From Candidatus Epulonipiscium sp. (lineage in GTDB: Bacteria; Bacillota; Clostridia; Lachnospirales; Defluviitaleaceae), in NCBI GenBank assembly GCA_012521395.1, contig JAAYML010000117.1, forward strand, positions 1 through 42,198: a DNA stretch of 42,198 nucleotides. The letters run 5' to 3'. The translations under genes were made by a program, and so were the position numbers. Each line of letters begins with the position of its first letter. Position 1 is the stretch's first letter. The notes under the pieces were generated by a model, which saw only the letters and a list, made by a program, of their open reading frames with translations, had not been told where the DNA came from and did not search any database. Shown one piece after another: positions 25,065 to 33,472 of this stretch.

Positions 25065-28046
25065 ATGTTAGAACTAAGGGCAAGAGATGTCATACTCAAT
25101 GCAGAAGCCCTCCTTAAACGAGAATTTGGAGATATTTTACAAGATGATTATATAACAGATGCCCTTTTTATGGATAGCAGTTATAAAAAGGCAATAGGAA
25201 TAACAAATCTGCCAGTTAAAATGCCAATCATGACAGAAATTTACACAATTAAAGAAATAACGAATTATATAGAACAATTAGAAAAACTGGAAGGCTCCGT
25301 TCTTTTTTTGCTGGATGCCTATCAGAAGGATTTAATATTATTTGTTAAAACAAAGGAAAAGATTACGGAGATTTATATCCCGCAAAATATCAAGTCAAAA
25401 ATATTAGAACTTATTTCTAGTATTAAAGATGGTGTTGGCATTATTAATGAGATGGGAGAGCATGTTTTTGATTTAAAAGCACCTTCACCGGGACCACATT
25501 TTTATGTGAATTTATTGCTGGGAAACAGAATGGGCTATAATCATCCGCTTCAAACCACTCCTAAAAGTGTAGTAGATGGTTTAGGCAGGGGAAGTTTCAG
25601 GGCACATTCTGCTACACAAGTTTTAGCAACCCGATGGGACATGCTTCAGGAAGAAAACGGATTTCCTGCTAACAGACAATTTTATATTGTTGAAGATGGA
25701 CAGCAGATTTTTTATTCAGCAAATCCAAGCGATAAAAACATTTTATCTGCAAAATGTACGCATTCTCAAAATCATACAAAAATATGTTATACGACCTGCT
25801 GTGGTCTAAAGATTGAAAGGCTGATTTTTATACTTCCTCAAGAAGATAAGATACCTATGGCAGTGGAAGTCCAACAGATAAAAATCGAAAACTTAACACA
25901 AAAACCCAGAAATTTAAAAATTATTTATACAGGAATGTTTGGCTCAGCTGTTCCGCACGCATTGATGGAAGATGTTCTTTATAGCAATATCATTATGCAG
26001 TTTAAAACCGTCATGAATGAGGAAGGTAAACTACTTGCAATTGCACCGGATTATTACCCGGAATATACAAAAGAAGATTATCGTTTTCATTGCACCATCA
26101 TTCATCATAAGGGAAAGATTGAATATCCAGCTGAATTTTGCACAAGTTACAAGGAGTTTGTAGGCAATGGTTCTTTAGAAAAGCCCCAGGGTGTGATTAA
26201 GTTAACGAATAAACTGAGCAGGAAAGGACCAGGTTTTTTTGCTGTAGGGGCTAAGCTTAACCTGGATAAAGAAGAGGTTTGTGTACTGGATAATTTTACT
26301 GGGTTAGTATCAAGAAAGCTTAATCCTGCTTTTGGTGACAGTATTTTCAAGGAAGAAATAAAAAATTTATTGGATAAATACAGTCAGGAAGGCAAAGTTT
26401 TAGAAGCATTAAATAAGCAAAAAGCGTTTTATGATTCTTATAAACGTTATTTTCAAGTAGATACAGAAGATAAAAATTTTAATATTTATGTAAACAATAA
26501 TTTACCTTTTCAGGTTTTATATCAGACTTTTGTATCCCGTTCTTTTGGACAAACACAAAAAGGTTACAGGGAAATTGGTTTTCGAGAAATCCAGGACATT
26601 TTCACTTCTATGCATTACTTTATCAGCATGGGTGCAAAAGATTTTGTTAAAGCTTTAATTAAGGAATGGTGCAATAAAGTTTTTGAATTTGGCTATACTT
26701 ATCACAATTTCTTTTGGGTTGGGAAAGAAGCAGGCAAGTGGTCTGATGATGGATTGTGGCTAATACAAGCAGTATATCGCTATATTAATTTGACAGCAGA
26801 TATTAATTTATTAGAAGAAGAATGTGAGATAGCTGGCACAGACCCTGTTAAAAAGAGAACAATTTACGATACAATAAAAGCCATTTTAAAATACTCTGCT
26901 GAAATTTCAGTGGGTAAACATAAAATACCTTTATTGGATTTTGCAGATTGGAATGATTGTTTAAAACTAGATCCTGATTACATGGACGGAATTACAAAAG
27001 AAAAAATTTATAAAGAAAAACTGGTTAAGGATGGAGATACAAACATCGCTTTTGATAATAAGTATTCTGAAAGTGTAATGAATGGTTTTCTATTAAAAAC
27101 GGCACTTGATCAAATGATTGATTTAACAAGGGAAAAAGGAGATAAAGCGTATACAGACAAATTAATTGCCTTGTCCAATCAATTATATGATAATTTACAG
27201 AAATATGCATGGAGAGAAAATTTCTTTGCCAGGGTATTGTTTAACCGATTTACAAATGGTGAGTTTTCATATTTGGGGGCAAAAGGAGATGGTTTATCAG
27301 CAGATCCCAATATTGATGGAAGTTATTTTTTAAATTCATTTAGCTGGTCTATATTAAGTAATACGGCAACGGAAGAACAAATAGCAACGATGTTAGAAAT
27401 TGTTGAATCAGTACTTAAAACGCCTCATGGATTAAGATTAATGAGTCCGACTGATTTAGGAAAGGTGGCTAAGGGTACAGCTACAGGGGAGTATTTCCCG
27501 GGAGACAGAGAAAATGGAGGTGTATTTAAACATGCCTGTATGATGGCAACTGCTGCAATGTTTAAAGCTGCGAAAGAAGTTAGTGATCCTGTGCTTGCAG
27601 AAAAACTGAGTTGTCTGGCATACTGGACTGTCGATTTAGTTTTACCTTATAAAACCATGGAGCATCCTTTTGAAACTTGCGGTAATCCAAGATTTTGCAC
27701 GCAGTATAACAATAGTGAAACAGGTGAAAATATAGGACCAATTCTTAGTGGTACATCTACCTGGCTAACTCTGACCCTTATGTCTGCATTGGGAATAGAG
27801 CAAAAAGTGAATGGAATAGAGCTTAATCCCATACTAAAAAACAAGCAGGAGAAAGTAAGCTTTACTTTAAATACAGGTAAGGCAATATATAGGTTTAAGA
27901 TTTCTAAACCTCAAGGCTTCTTCAGATTAAAGGAGGGTCATTATAAAATATTATTGGATTCTAAAGAAATAGGGGGGAATATAGTTCCGGATTTAAATGA
28001 CGGGAAAGAACATCTTGTTGAACTATTATTTTATGCGAATAAATGA
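25065..28046 (+). CDS. clan GH-Q glycoside phosphorylase, probably beta-1,3-oligoglucan type
   Basis: About 993 residues, cytosolic. Motifs of the GH94/GH149/GH161 phosphorylases are seen: QTQKGYREIGFREIQD, WSDDGLWLIQAVYRY, FADWNDCLKLD with the general-acid Asp near 628, RENGGVFKHACMM, and LSGTSTWLTLT, which corresponds to the phosphate-binding GTA/SW loop. The protein is longer than the second phosphorylase downstream and has about 130 extra N-terminal residues. It should split a beta-linked oligosaccharide with phosphate, giving alpha-glucose-1-phosphate. The GH16 neighbour favours beta-1,3-oligoglucans (GH149 or GH161). Exact family assignment needs a profile search. ATG 25065 is chosen because AAGGAG lies 8 bases upstream; GTG 25056 overlaps it. 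Confidence 0.8.
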   Translation: MLELRARDVILNAEALLKREFGDILQDDYITDALFMDSSYKKAIGITNLPVKMPIMTEIYTIKEITNYIEQLEKLEGSVLFLLDAYQKDLILFVKTKEKITEIYIPQNIKSKILELISSIKDGVGIINEMGEHVFDLKAPSPGPHFYVNLLLGNRMGYNHPLQTTPKSVVDGLGRGSFRAHSATQVLATRWDMLQEENGFPANRQFYIVEDGQQIFYSANPSDKNILSAKCTHSQNHTKICYTTCCGLKIERLIFILPQEDKIPMAVEVQQIKIENLTQKPRNLKIIYTGMFGSAVPHALMEDVLYSNIIMQFKTVMNEEGKLLAIAPDYYPEYTKEDYRFHCTIIHHKGKIEYPAEFCTSYKEFVGNGSLEKPQGVIKLTNKLSRKGPGFFAVGAKLNLDKEEVCVLDNFTGLVSRKLNPAFGDSIFKEEIKNLLDKYSQEGKVLEALNKQKAFYDSYKRYFQVDTEDKNFNIYVNNNLPFQVLYQTFVSRSFGQTQKGYREIGFREIQDIFTSMHYFISMGAKDFVKALIKEWCNKVFEFGYTYHNFFWVGKEAGKWSDDGLWLIQAVYRYINLTADINLLEEECEIAGTDPVKKRTIYDTIKAILKYSAEISVGKHKIPLLDFADWNDCLKLDPDYMDGITKEKIYKEKLVKDGDTNIAFDNKYSESVMNGFLLKTALDQMIDLTREKGDKAYTDKLIALSNQLYDNLQKYAWRENFFARVLFNRFTNGEFSYLGAKGDGLSADPNIDGSYFLNSFSWSILSNTATEEQIATMLEIVESVLKTPHGLRLMSPTDLGKVAKGTATGEYFPGDRENGGVFKHACMMATAAMFKAAKEVSDPVLAEKLSCLAYWTVDLVLPYKTMEHPFETCGNPRFCTQYNNSETGENIGPILSGTSTWLTLTLMSALGIEQKVNGIELNPILKNKQEKVSFTLNTGKAIYRFKISKPQGFFRLKEGHYKILLDSKEIGGNIVPDLNDGKEHLVELLFYANK

Positions 28047-28217
28047 TAATATTTTACCATAAAAGATAATTTTGTCATATTTATTCTTTTTGAATTTTTA
28101 TATAACATGAGAGTGGGTTGTTGATATTTGGGCTATGATAAATAAAGAATCAGGCTGATGGGGATTTAAATTGTTTTTTAGATAAGAACAATTAAACAAT
28201 TAACCGGAGGTTAAAAA

Positions 28218-29054
28218 ATGAGTTTTAAAGAAATTAAAAATCAAGCGAATATTAATGGTTGTGAAACAGCCAGAGTAAAAGAAGAAGAGTGGAAACTGGT
28301 TTGGAGCGATGAATTTGAAGGTTTGGAAATCAATATGAGCAATTGGAGTTTTGATCGTCCGGATAATGGCCGATATAATGGTGAAATACAATCCTATACA
28401 AATAAAAATGCATATATAAAAGACGGAAAACTTATTATTGAGGCAAGAAAAGAAGATTTTACCGAACCGGATGGAAAAACCTATCATTACACTTCATCCA
28501 AATTAATAACTCAAGGAAAGAAAAAATGGACTTATGGGAAATTTGAAATCAGAGCAAAAATGCCTGAAGGAAAAGGCATATGGCCGGCGATTTGGATGAT
28601 GCCTGAGGATGAGTTTTATTATGGAAGATGGCCAGTATGTGGCGAAATAGACATAATGGAATTACTAGGGGATACGCCTAACAAGGTCTATGGAACAATG
28701 CATTTTGGCTTGCCACATAAACAATCACAGGGAATTTATACCTTGCCAGAAGGAGAAAGTTTTGCAGAAGATTTCCACGTTTATAGTATAGAATGGGAGC
28801 CCGGTGAAATCCGATGGTATATTGATGGCAATTTATATCACAAAGAAAGTGAATGGTATTCTAAAGCGGCAGATAAAACAAATGCTTATCATTACCCTGC
28901 TCCTTTTAACCAGGATTTCTTTTTGATTTTAAATATATCTGTCGGAGGCGGATGGCCTGGTAATCCGGATGAAACGACAGTTTTTCCACAACAAATGGTC
29001 GTAGATTATGTAAGGGTATATCAAAAGGAGAAATATGCAACCAAAAAAGAATAA
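28218..29054 (+). CDS. GH16 endo-beta-1,3(4)-glucanase without signal peptide
   Basis: 278 residues. WKLVWSDEFEG opens the GH16 domain. GEIDIMELLG carries the ExDxxE catalytic motif with Glu143, Asp145 and Glu148, and IWPAIWMMPE and HVYSIEWEPGEIRWYIDG are typical of laminarinases (GH16_3-like). It ends FPQQMVVDYVRVYQ, the normal C-terminal strand. There is no signal peptide, lipobox or binding module, although the family is generally secreted. GGAGG lies 7 bases before the ATG. It would hydrolyse beta-1,3-glucan oligosaccharides inside the cell, shortening them for the two phosphorylases. A strong terminator follows. Confidence 0.88.
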   Translation: MSFKEIKNQANINGCETARVKEEEWKLVWSDEFEGLEINMSNWSFDRPDNGRYNGEIQSYTNKNAYIKDGKLIIEARKEDFTEPDGKTYHYTSSKLITQGKKKWTYGKFEIRAKMPEGKGIWPAIWMMPEDEFYYGRWPVCGEIDIMELLGDTPNKVYGTMHFGLPHKQSQGIYTLPEGESFAEDFHVYSIEWEPGEIRWYIDGNLYHKESEWYSKAADKTNAYHYPAPFNQDFFLILNISVGGGWPGNPDETTVFPQQMVVDYVRVYQKEKYATKKE

Positions 29055-29134
29055 AAGACTTAGATGAAATAAATTCTTTTGTATTATAAAAATTAAAGCA
29101 AATATTTTAATTGATATACAAATAACAGTATAAT

Positions 29135-29185
29135 AAAGAGGGATACTTAATTTTGTATAAGGGTACAAAATTAAGACCCTCTTTT
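29135..29185. terminator. strong rho-independent terminator
   Basis: A two-part stem, AAAGAGGG with CCCTCTTT and an inner TTAATTTTGTA with TACAAAATTAA, is followed by T residues. It ends the phosphorylase-GH16 unit. The following 150 bases are an untranslated leader for the response regulator, with no clear promoter boxes. Confidence 0.9.
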
Positions 29186-29341
29186 AAATATATATACAAA
29201 ATTTTTAACTTTAAACTTTTATTCTATTTATTTAAACAATTTATGATTAAGTACAATGAAGTTATAAGTAATCAATTTCTTTTATTCATACTGATTTATA
29301 TGAATAATCATTATTATTTCTTATATTTTGGGAGGATATAT

Positions 29342-30964
29342 ATGTTTAAGGTTATGGTCATTGACGACGAGCCAATTATAAGAACAGGATTAAGACATGT
29401 CGTTGATTGGGAAAGCTTAGGCTTTCAAATTGTTGCAGAAGCAAAAAATGGAATAGAAGCCTTAAACAAACTTGAAAATGAAGCAATCGATTTGATCATT
29501 ACAGATATTAAAATGCCCCAAATGGATGGCATTGAGCTGTTAAAAGCCTTAAGAGAAAAAGATAATCCTGTGAAAGTTATCTTGTTGAGTGGTTATGCTG
29601 AATTTGCCTATGCACAAAAAGGCTTATCCCTTGGTGCAATGGACTATCTTTTAAAACCTATGGATCCAGTCAATATTGAGGAAGTATTAAAAAAAGTACA
29701 TAAAAGGTTAACCGATGAAAAAAAGAAAGAAGAGCATACACAATATCTAAACGAAAAATTAGAATTGACCAGGTCATTTTTAAGAGAAAAGGTGATTAGT
29801 GATATTATACACGGAAAAAATCTGGATAAGCTTTATACATTAATAGAGGAATATGATATTCCATTAACCAATCATTTTGTACAGGTGGCAATCATAGAAC
29901 TTGATGATTTTGAGGAGCAGGGAGAAGATTGGCTTTTAAATGGGATGTATGAAGAAATTGCTGATAAGGTTCAAACCATTATAAAGCAAGAATTGGAAAA
30001 GGAAAATCATATAACCAGTATTATTAGTATGGGTGGATTAGGAAGTATTAATATAATCATTCAGGCAAAAGACATTTCGGATAAAGAACAGCTAGATGCA
30101 ATCATATCCAAAGTTTTGGATAAAGTTTTACATAAAATCAATAATGACTTGAGCCTTAGAATTACAATAGGAATAGGTAAAGTATATGAAAAAGTCGAAT
30201 TAACTTACTTAAGTTATTTTAATGCGAAAGAAAGTCTTAAACATAAGTATGTTTTAGGTGGAAATAAAATTATTCATATATTGCAGTTAGATTCCCATGA
30301 ACAAAACAAATTTATTTATCCTTTAGAAGAGGAAAAGATTCTTATCTCTTATATTCTTTTTGGAGACAGTAAATCTGCTAAATTTTTAGAAGAACTGTTA
30401 GATCAGATAATAAAAAATAATAATTATGATTTATATAAAATTAGTCTTTGTTTTACTCAATTGGCAACCAATATTTATCAGGCTGTTCAGGATAAATATC
30501 GTTATATTAAAGAGATTTATAATTTAACGGAAGTAAAAGATTTAGGCTTTTTAAAATATAAGGATATTGAAGAAATAAAAGTACATTTTATTAATAATGT
30601 GACAGAGTTAATCCATGTTATACAAAAATATGGATTAAACAGTAATAGTACGATAGTCAATATGGCTTGTGAATATGTTTTGGAACACATTGATGAAAAA
30701 ATTACTTTAGCTTCAATTTCTGAATATCTTCATATAAGTAAAAATTATTTTTGCTCATTATTTAAGCAAGAAACAGGAGAAAACTTTTTAGATTATCTTA
30801 CTAAGGCAAAAATGGACAGGGCAAAAGTATTATTAAAAGAAGACAACTATAAGATATATGAAATAAGTGATTTATTAGGTTATAAGGAAAAGGGTTACTT
30901 CAGTAAATTATTTAAAAAGTATACAGGCTTCACCCCGGCAGAATATAAAAAGAACTGTAGATAA
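29342..30964 (+). CDS. YesN-type response regulator with AraC-family DNA-binding domain
   Basis: About 540 residues. The receiver domain (1-120) has DDEP, Asp55 in LIITDIKMP as phosphoacceptor, and LKPMDP with the conserved lysine. A middle region of about 300 residues is poorly conserved. The C-terminal 100 residues contain two helix-turn-helices of the AraC type (SISEYLHISKNYFCSLFKQ, YKEKGYFSKLFKKYTGFTPAEY, partially quoted). GGGAGG lies 8 bases before ATG 29342; the open frame upstream runs through a terminator and is not coding. It pairs with the kinase 19 bases downstream. Regulators of this group activate sugar-uptake and glycosidase genes, here most likely the surrounding glucan genes. 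Confidence 0.9.
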   Translation: MFKVMVIDDEPIIRTGLRHVVDWESLGFQIVAEAKNGIEALNKLENEAIDLIITDIKMPQMDGIELLKALREKDNPVKVILLSGYAEFAYAQKGLSLGAMDYLLKPMDPVNIEEVLKKVHKRLTDEKKKEEHTQYLNEKLELTRSFLREKVISDIIHGKNLDKLYTLIEEYDIPLTNHFVQVAIIELDDFEEQGEDWLLNGMYEEIADKVQTIIKQELEKENHITSIISMGGLGSINIIIQAKDISDKEQLDAIISKVLDKVLHKINNDLSLRITIGIGKVYEKVELTYLSYFNAKESLKHKYVLGGNKIIHILQLDSHEQNKFIYPLEEEKILISYILFGDSKSAKFLEELLDQIIKNNNYDLYKISLCFTQLATNIYQAVQDKYRYIKEIYNLTEVKDLGFLKYKDIEEIKVHFINNVTELIHVIQKYGLNSNSTIVNMACEYVLEHIDEKITLASISEYLHISKNYFCSLFKQETGENFLDYLTKAKMDRAKVLLKEDNYKIYEISDLLGYKEKGYFSKLFKKYTGFTPAEYKKNCR

Positions 30965-30983
30965 AAAAGATAAGAGGGGGAGT

Positions 30984-32744
30984 ATGTTGAAATATAATTT
31001 TTTTCATAAAATGGGAATCCGGTCAAAATTAAATATTGGGTACATGACAATGATGCTTGTATTGGTGTCTGTAAGTTTTGTTATGTATATTAGAATAAAT
31101 GCAAGGCAAGTAGAAAGAAAAATGTTTAAAACCGACCAGCAGCAGGTGTTTTTAATAAAAACAACCATTGAAAGTGTCATTTACAGAGTAGATATGATAT
31201 CCGCAGATATTGCACTTAATCCCAGTGTTCAAAAAGCTTTAAAAGAAGGAAGAAAAGAGTACTACTATATTTCAGAACGAGAAATCAATGAATACTTAAA
31301 TAATACTATTAATAGAGATGTTGATATTGCTTCAATTTATATTATTGATAAAAATAATTATATATATTATGTAGACCGGGATCAAAAAGAAGCTCGTTTC
31401 CCCGATGATTTTTTAGCTTCTCTTGATACTGAAGAATTGGTATCCCTGAAAGGAAGATCTAAGTGGAATATCCAAAAAAATATGTTTATTCAAGACGATA
31501 ATAATTATATGACAGTATCCAGGGCCATTAATAGCATTGAGGACTATCAGACGATTGGATATGTTGTTATAACGGTTAGAAATAATGTTCTGGAAGATAT
31601 ATATAAGAAATTTTCCAGTAATGATATGTATTCGTATATGATAGAAGATAATAAAAAGCAGTCTATTATATTTCCTTATGATGGCAGAGCAGAAGAAGTG
31701 AAAAAAACTTTGTCGCTTATTCCTTATACAGTGGATGAATATTATAAAAAACAAATTGAAAAGCAAACACATTATTTCATCAAAGTTCCTTTAGAATCTA
31801 TTGACTGGGATTTATCCTGTGCATTTGTATATGATAATAATTTTCAATCTATAGAATTAATTTTTATATTTTTAATTTTACTTTATGCTATTCTATCCAT
31901 TATAGGAAGCAGGATCATTAATTCAGTTATTTTAAAACCGTTAGAATCCATATCAAGTTCTATCAATAAGATTAGAGACGGTGATTTAACAACACGATTT
32001 AAAATAACTAATAGTAATGATGAGATTAATCAACTCAGCGCAGCCTTAAATATGATGATGGATCAGATTAATTTACTTTTAGAAAAATTAAATAAAGAGC
32101 ATGAAATACAAAGGAAACTGGAATTTGATTTATTGGTAAGCCAAATCAAACCTCATTTTCTATATAATACCCTTAATGCAGTCAGTGCCTATATAAGTAT
32201 TGGGAAAAAAGAAGAAGCATTTTATATTTTACGGACCTTGGCGGCATATTATAGACTTTGTTTAAGTAGTGGTAAAGATATAATTACTATTAGGGATGAA
32301 TTGGAATTACTAAAAAATTATGTGGATATTATGAATATCCGGATGAACAAATTATTTGAAGTTAGTTATGAAATTGATGATGCTGTGTTAGATTGTACAA
32401 TTCCTAAATTAACTCTTCAGCCTTTGGTAGAAAACTCTATTAATCATGGTATCAGGGATTTTGAAAAGGCTTTAAATATTAAATGTATCATTAAAAAAAT
32501 AGAAGATAAAAACTTAATCTTTATTGCGGTAGAAGATGATGGAGTGGGAATACCAGAAAAAATAATTATTAAAATACTAGGTGCGGAGGAAGTGAATAAA
32601 ACATCTGGATTTGGATTAAGAAGTATTATTCAAAGACTAAGTATTTATTATAAAGTAGAAGATATAAACGAGATAATTAAAATTGAAAGCATAGAAGGTA
32701 AATATACAAAAGTGTATTTATATATCCCGATAAAAAATAGTTAG
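30984..32744 (+). CDS. YesM-type sensor histidine kinase
   Basis: 586 residues. TM1 lies at about 17-37, an extracellular Cache-like sensor at about 38-285, and TM2 at about 290-312 (LIFIFLILLYAILSIIG). HAMP follows, then the phosphoacceptor His391 in KPHFLYNTLNAV, the N-box VENSINHG with Asn484, the G-box DDGVGIP and GFGLRSI. All catalytic elements are intact. It is the membrane partner of the response regulator just upstream. GAGGGGGAG gives a strong start. An extracellular sugar or a sugar-loaded binding protein is the probable signal. Confidence 0.92.
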   Translation: MLKYNFFHKMGIRSKLNIGYMTMMLVLVSVSFVMYIRINARQVERKMFKTDQQQVFLIKTTIESVIYRVDMISADIALNPSVQKALKEGRKEYYYISEREINEYLNNTINRDVDIASIYIIDKNNYIYYVDRDQKEARFPDDFLASLDTEELVSLKGRSKWNIQKNMFIQDDNNYMTVSRAINSIEDYQTIGYVVITVRNNVLEDIYKKFSSNDMYSYMIEDNKKQSIIFPYDGRAEEVKKTLSLIPYTVDEYYKKQIEKQTHYFIKVPLESIDWDLSCAFVYDNNFQSIELIFIFLILLYAILSIIGSRIINSVILKPLESISSSINKIRDGDLTTRFKITNSNDEINQLSAALNMMMDQINLLLEKLNKEHEIQRKLEFDLLVSQIKPHFLYNTLNAVSAYISIGKKEEAFYILRTLAAYYRLCLSSGKDIITIRDELELLKNYVDIMNIRMNKLFEVSYEIDDAVLDCTIPKLTLQPLVENSINHGIRDFEKALNIKCIIKKIEDKNLIFIAVEDDGVGIPEKIIIKILGAEEVNKTSGFGLRSIIQRLSIYYKVEDINEIIKIESIEGKYTKVYLYIPIKNS

Positions 32745-32838
32745 AATTCTATATTTTTTTATAATCAGACACCTTATGCGAAAAGCATTAAATTTATATC
32801 AATTCAACAAAAATATTATAAATGACAGGATAGGTTAA

Positions 32839-33459
32839 ATGGGAAAAAAGAATATGAATCAAATCAAAAAAACAGACTTTTATTTTGATGATAAAATAAT
32901 GGACTATCATTTTTTGTTTAACTCTCTTGAAACAATAAACTGTTTAGCATTATCCATTGGTGCAAGTGAAATATGTAAAGTAACGCTTGCTTTAGCAAAC
33001 ATGTTCCGCTTTGTGATCAATGATAATCAAGCAACGGTTCTGCTTAAAGACGAGATAGATTTTACAAATGAGTATTTAACAATTCAGGCAGTCCGTTATA
33101 ATGAAAACTTAACTTTTGAAATTGATAGCAGCCATATTATGTTAACAGTAATGTGTCCCAGGTTTTTAATTCAATCAATAGTTAATAGGATGATTCACTA
33201 TTATATTGAAAAAAAAGATTTAGTCAGCCATATAAAAATAGCAATAGAACCGAAAAGTAATTCCGTTGTTGTAACAATTAGAAATAACCTAAAAGATTTA
33301 CAAAGAAATTTGCTTGGTAAGAAAGAAGAAGAATTACTAAAAGAAGAAATATTAGATATTGGAAAATCAAGTCAAGCGGATAAAAACTATGACATCAAAA
33401 TCATAAACTGCGATAAAACAGGAATTACAGTTAAACTTGAATTATATAGTATTTTTTAG
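32839..33459 (+). CDS. soluble degenerate histidine-kinase-like protein
   Basis: 206 residues with no membrane helix or sensor domain. DYHFLFNSLETINCL aligns with the KPHFLYNTLNAV block of YesM kinases and keeps the histidine (His24). LLKDEIDFTNEYLTIQAVRY matches the LRDELELLKNYVDIMNIRM region. The ATP-binding part is broken: the N-box VENSINHG is replaced by VNRMIHYY, without the Mg-ligating Asn, and no DxGxG or GFGL box remains. It cannot bind ATP in the usual way. It may be phosphorylated or may dimerise with the true kinase and act as an adaptor or antagonist. It lies between the two-component pair and the second phosphorylase and ends about 13 bases before the latter. Confidence 0.7.
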   Translation: MGKKNMNQIKKTDFYFDDKIMDYHFLFNSLETINCLALSIGASEICKVTLALANMFRFVINDNQATVLLKDEIDFTNEYLTIQAVRYNENLTFEIDSSHIMLTVMCPRFLIQSIVNRMIHYYIEKKDLVSHIKIAIEPKSNSVVVTIRNNLKDLQRNLLGKKEEELLKEEILDIGKSSQADKNYDIKIINCDKTGITVKLELYSIF

Positions 33460-33472
33460 GAGGAAGATAGGG

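Noticed and set aside
29153-29341. N-terminal extension of the response regulator
   Set aside because: It runs through a terminator and has no ribosome site; the receiver domain begins exactly at ATG 29342 after GGGAGG.
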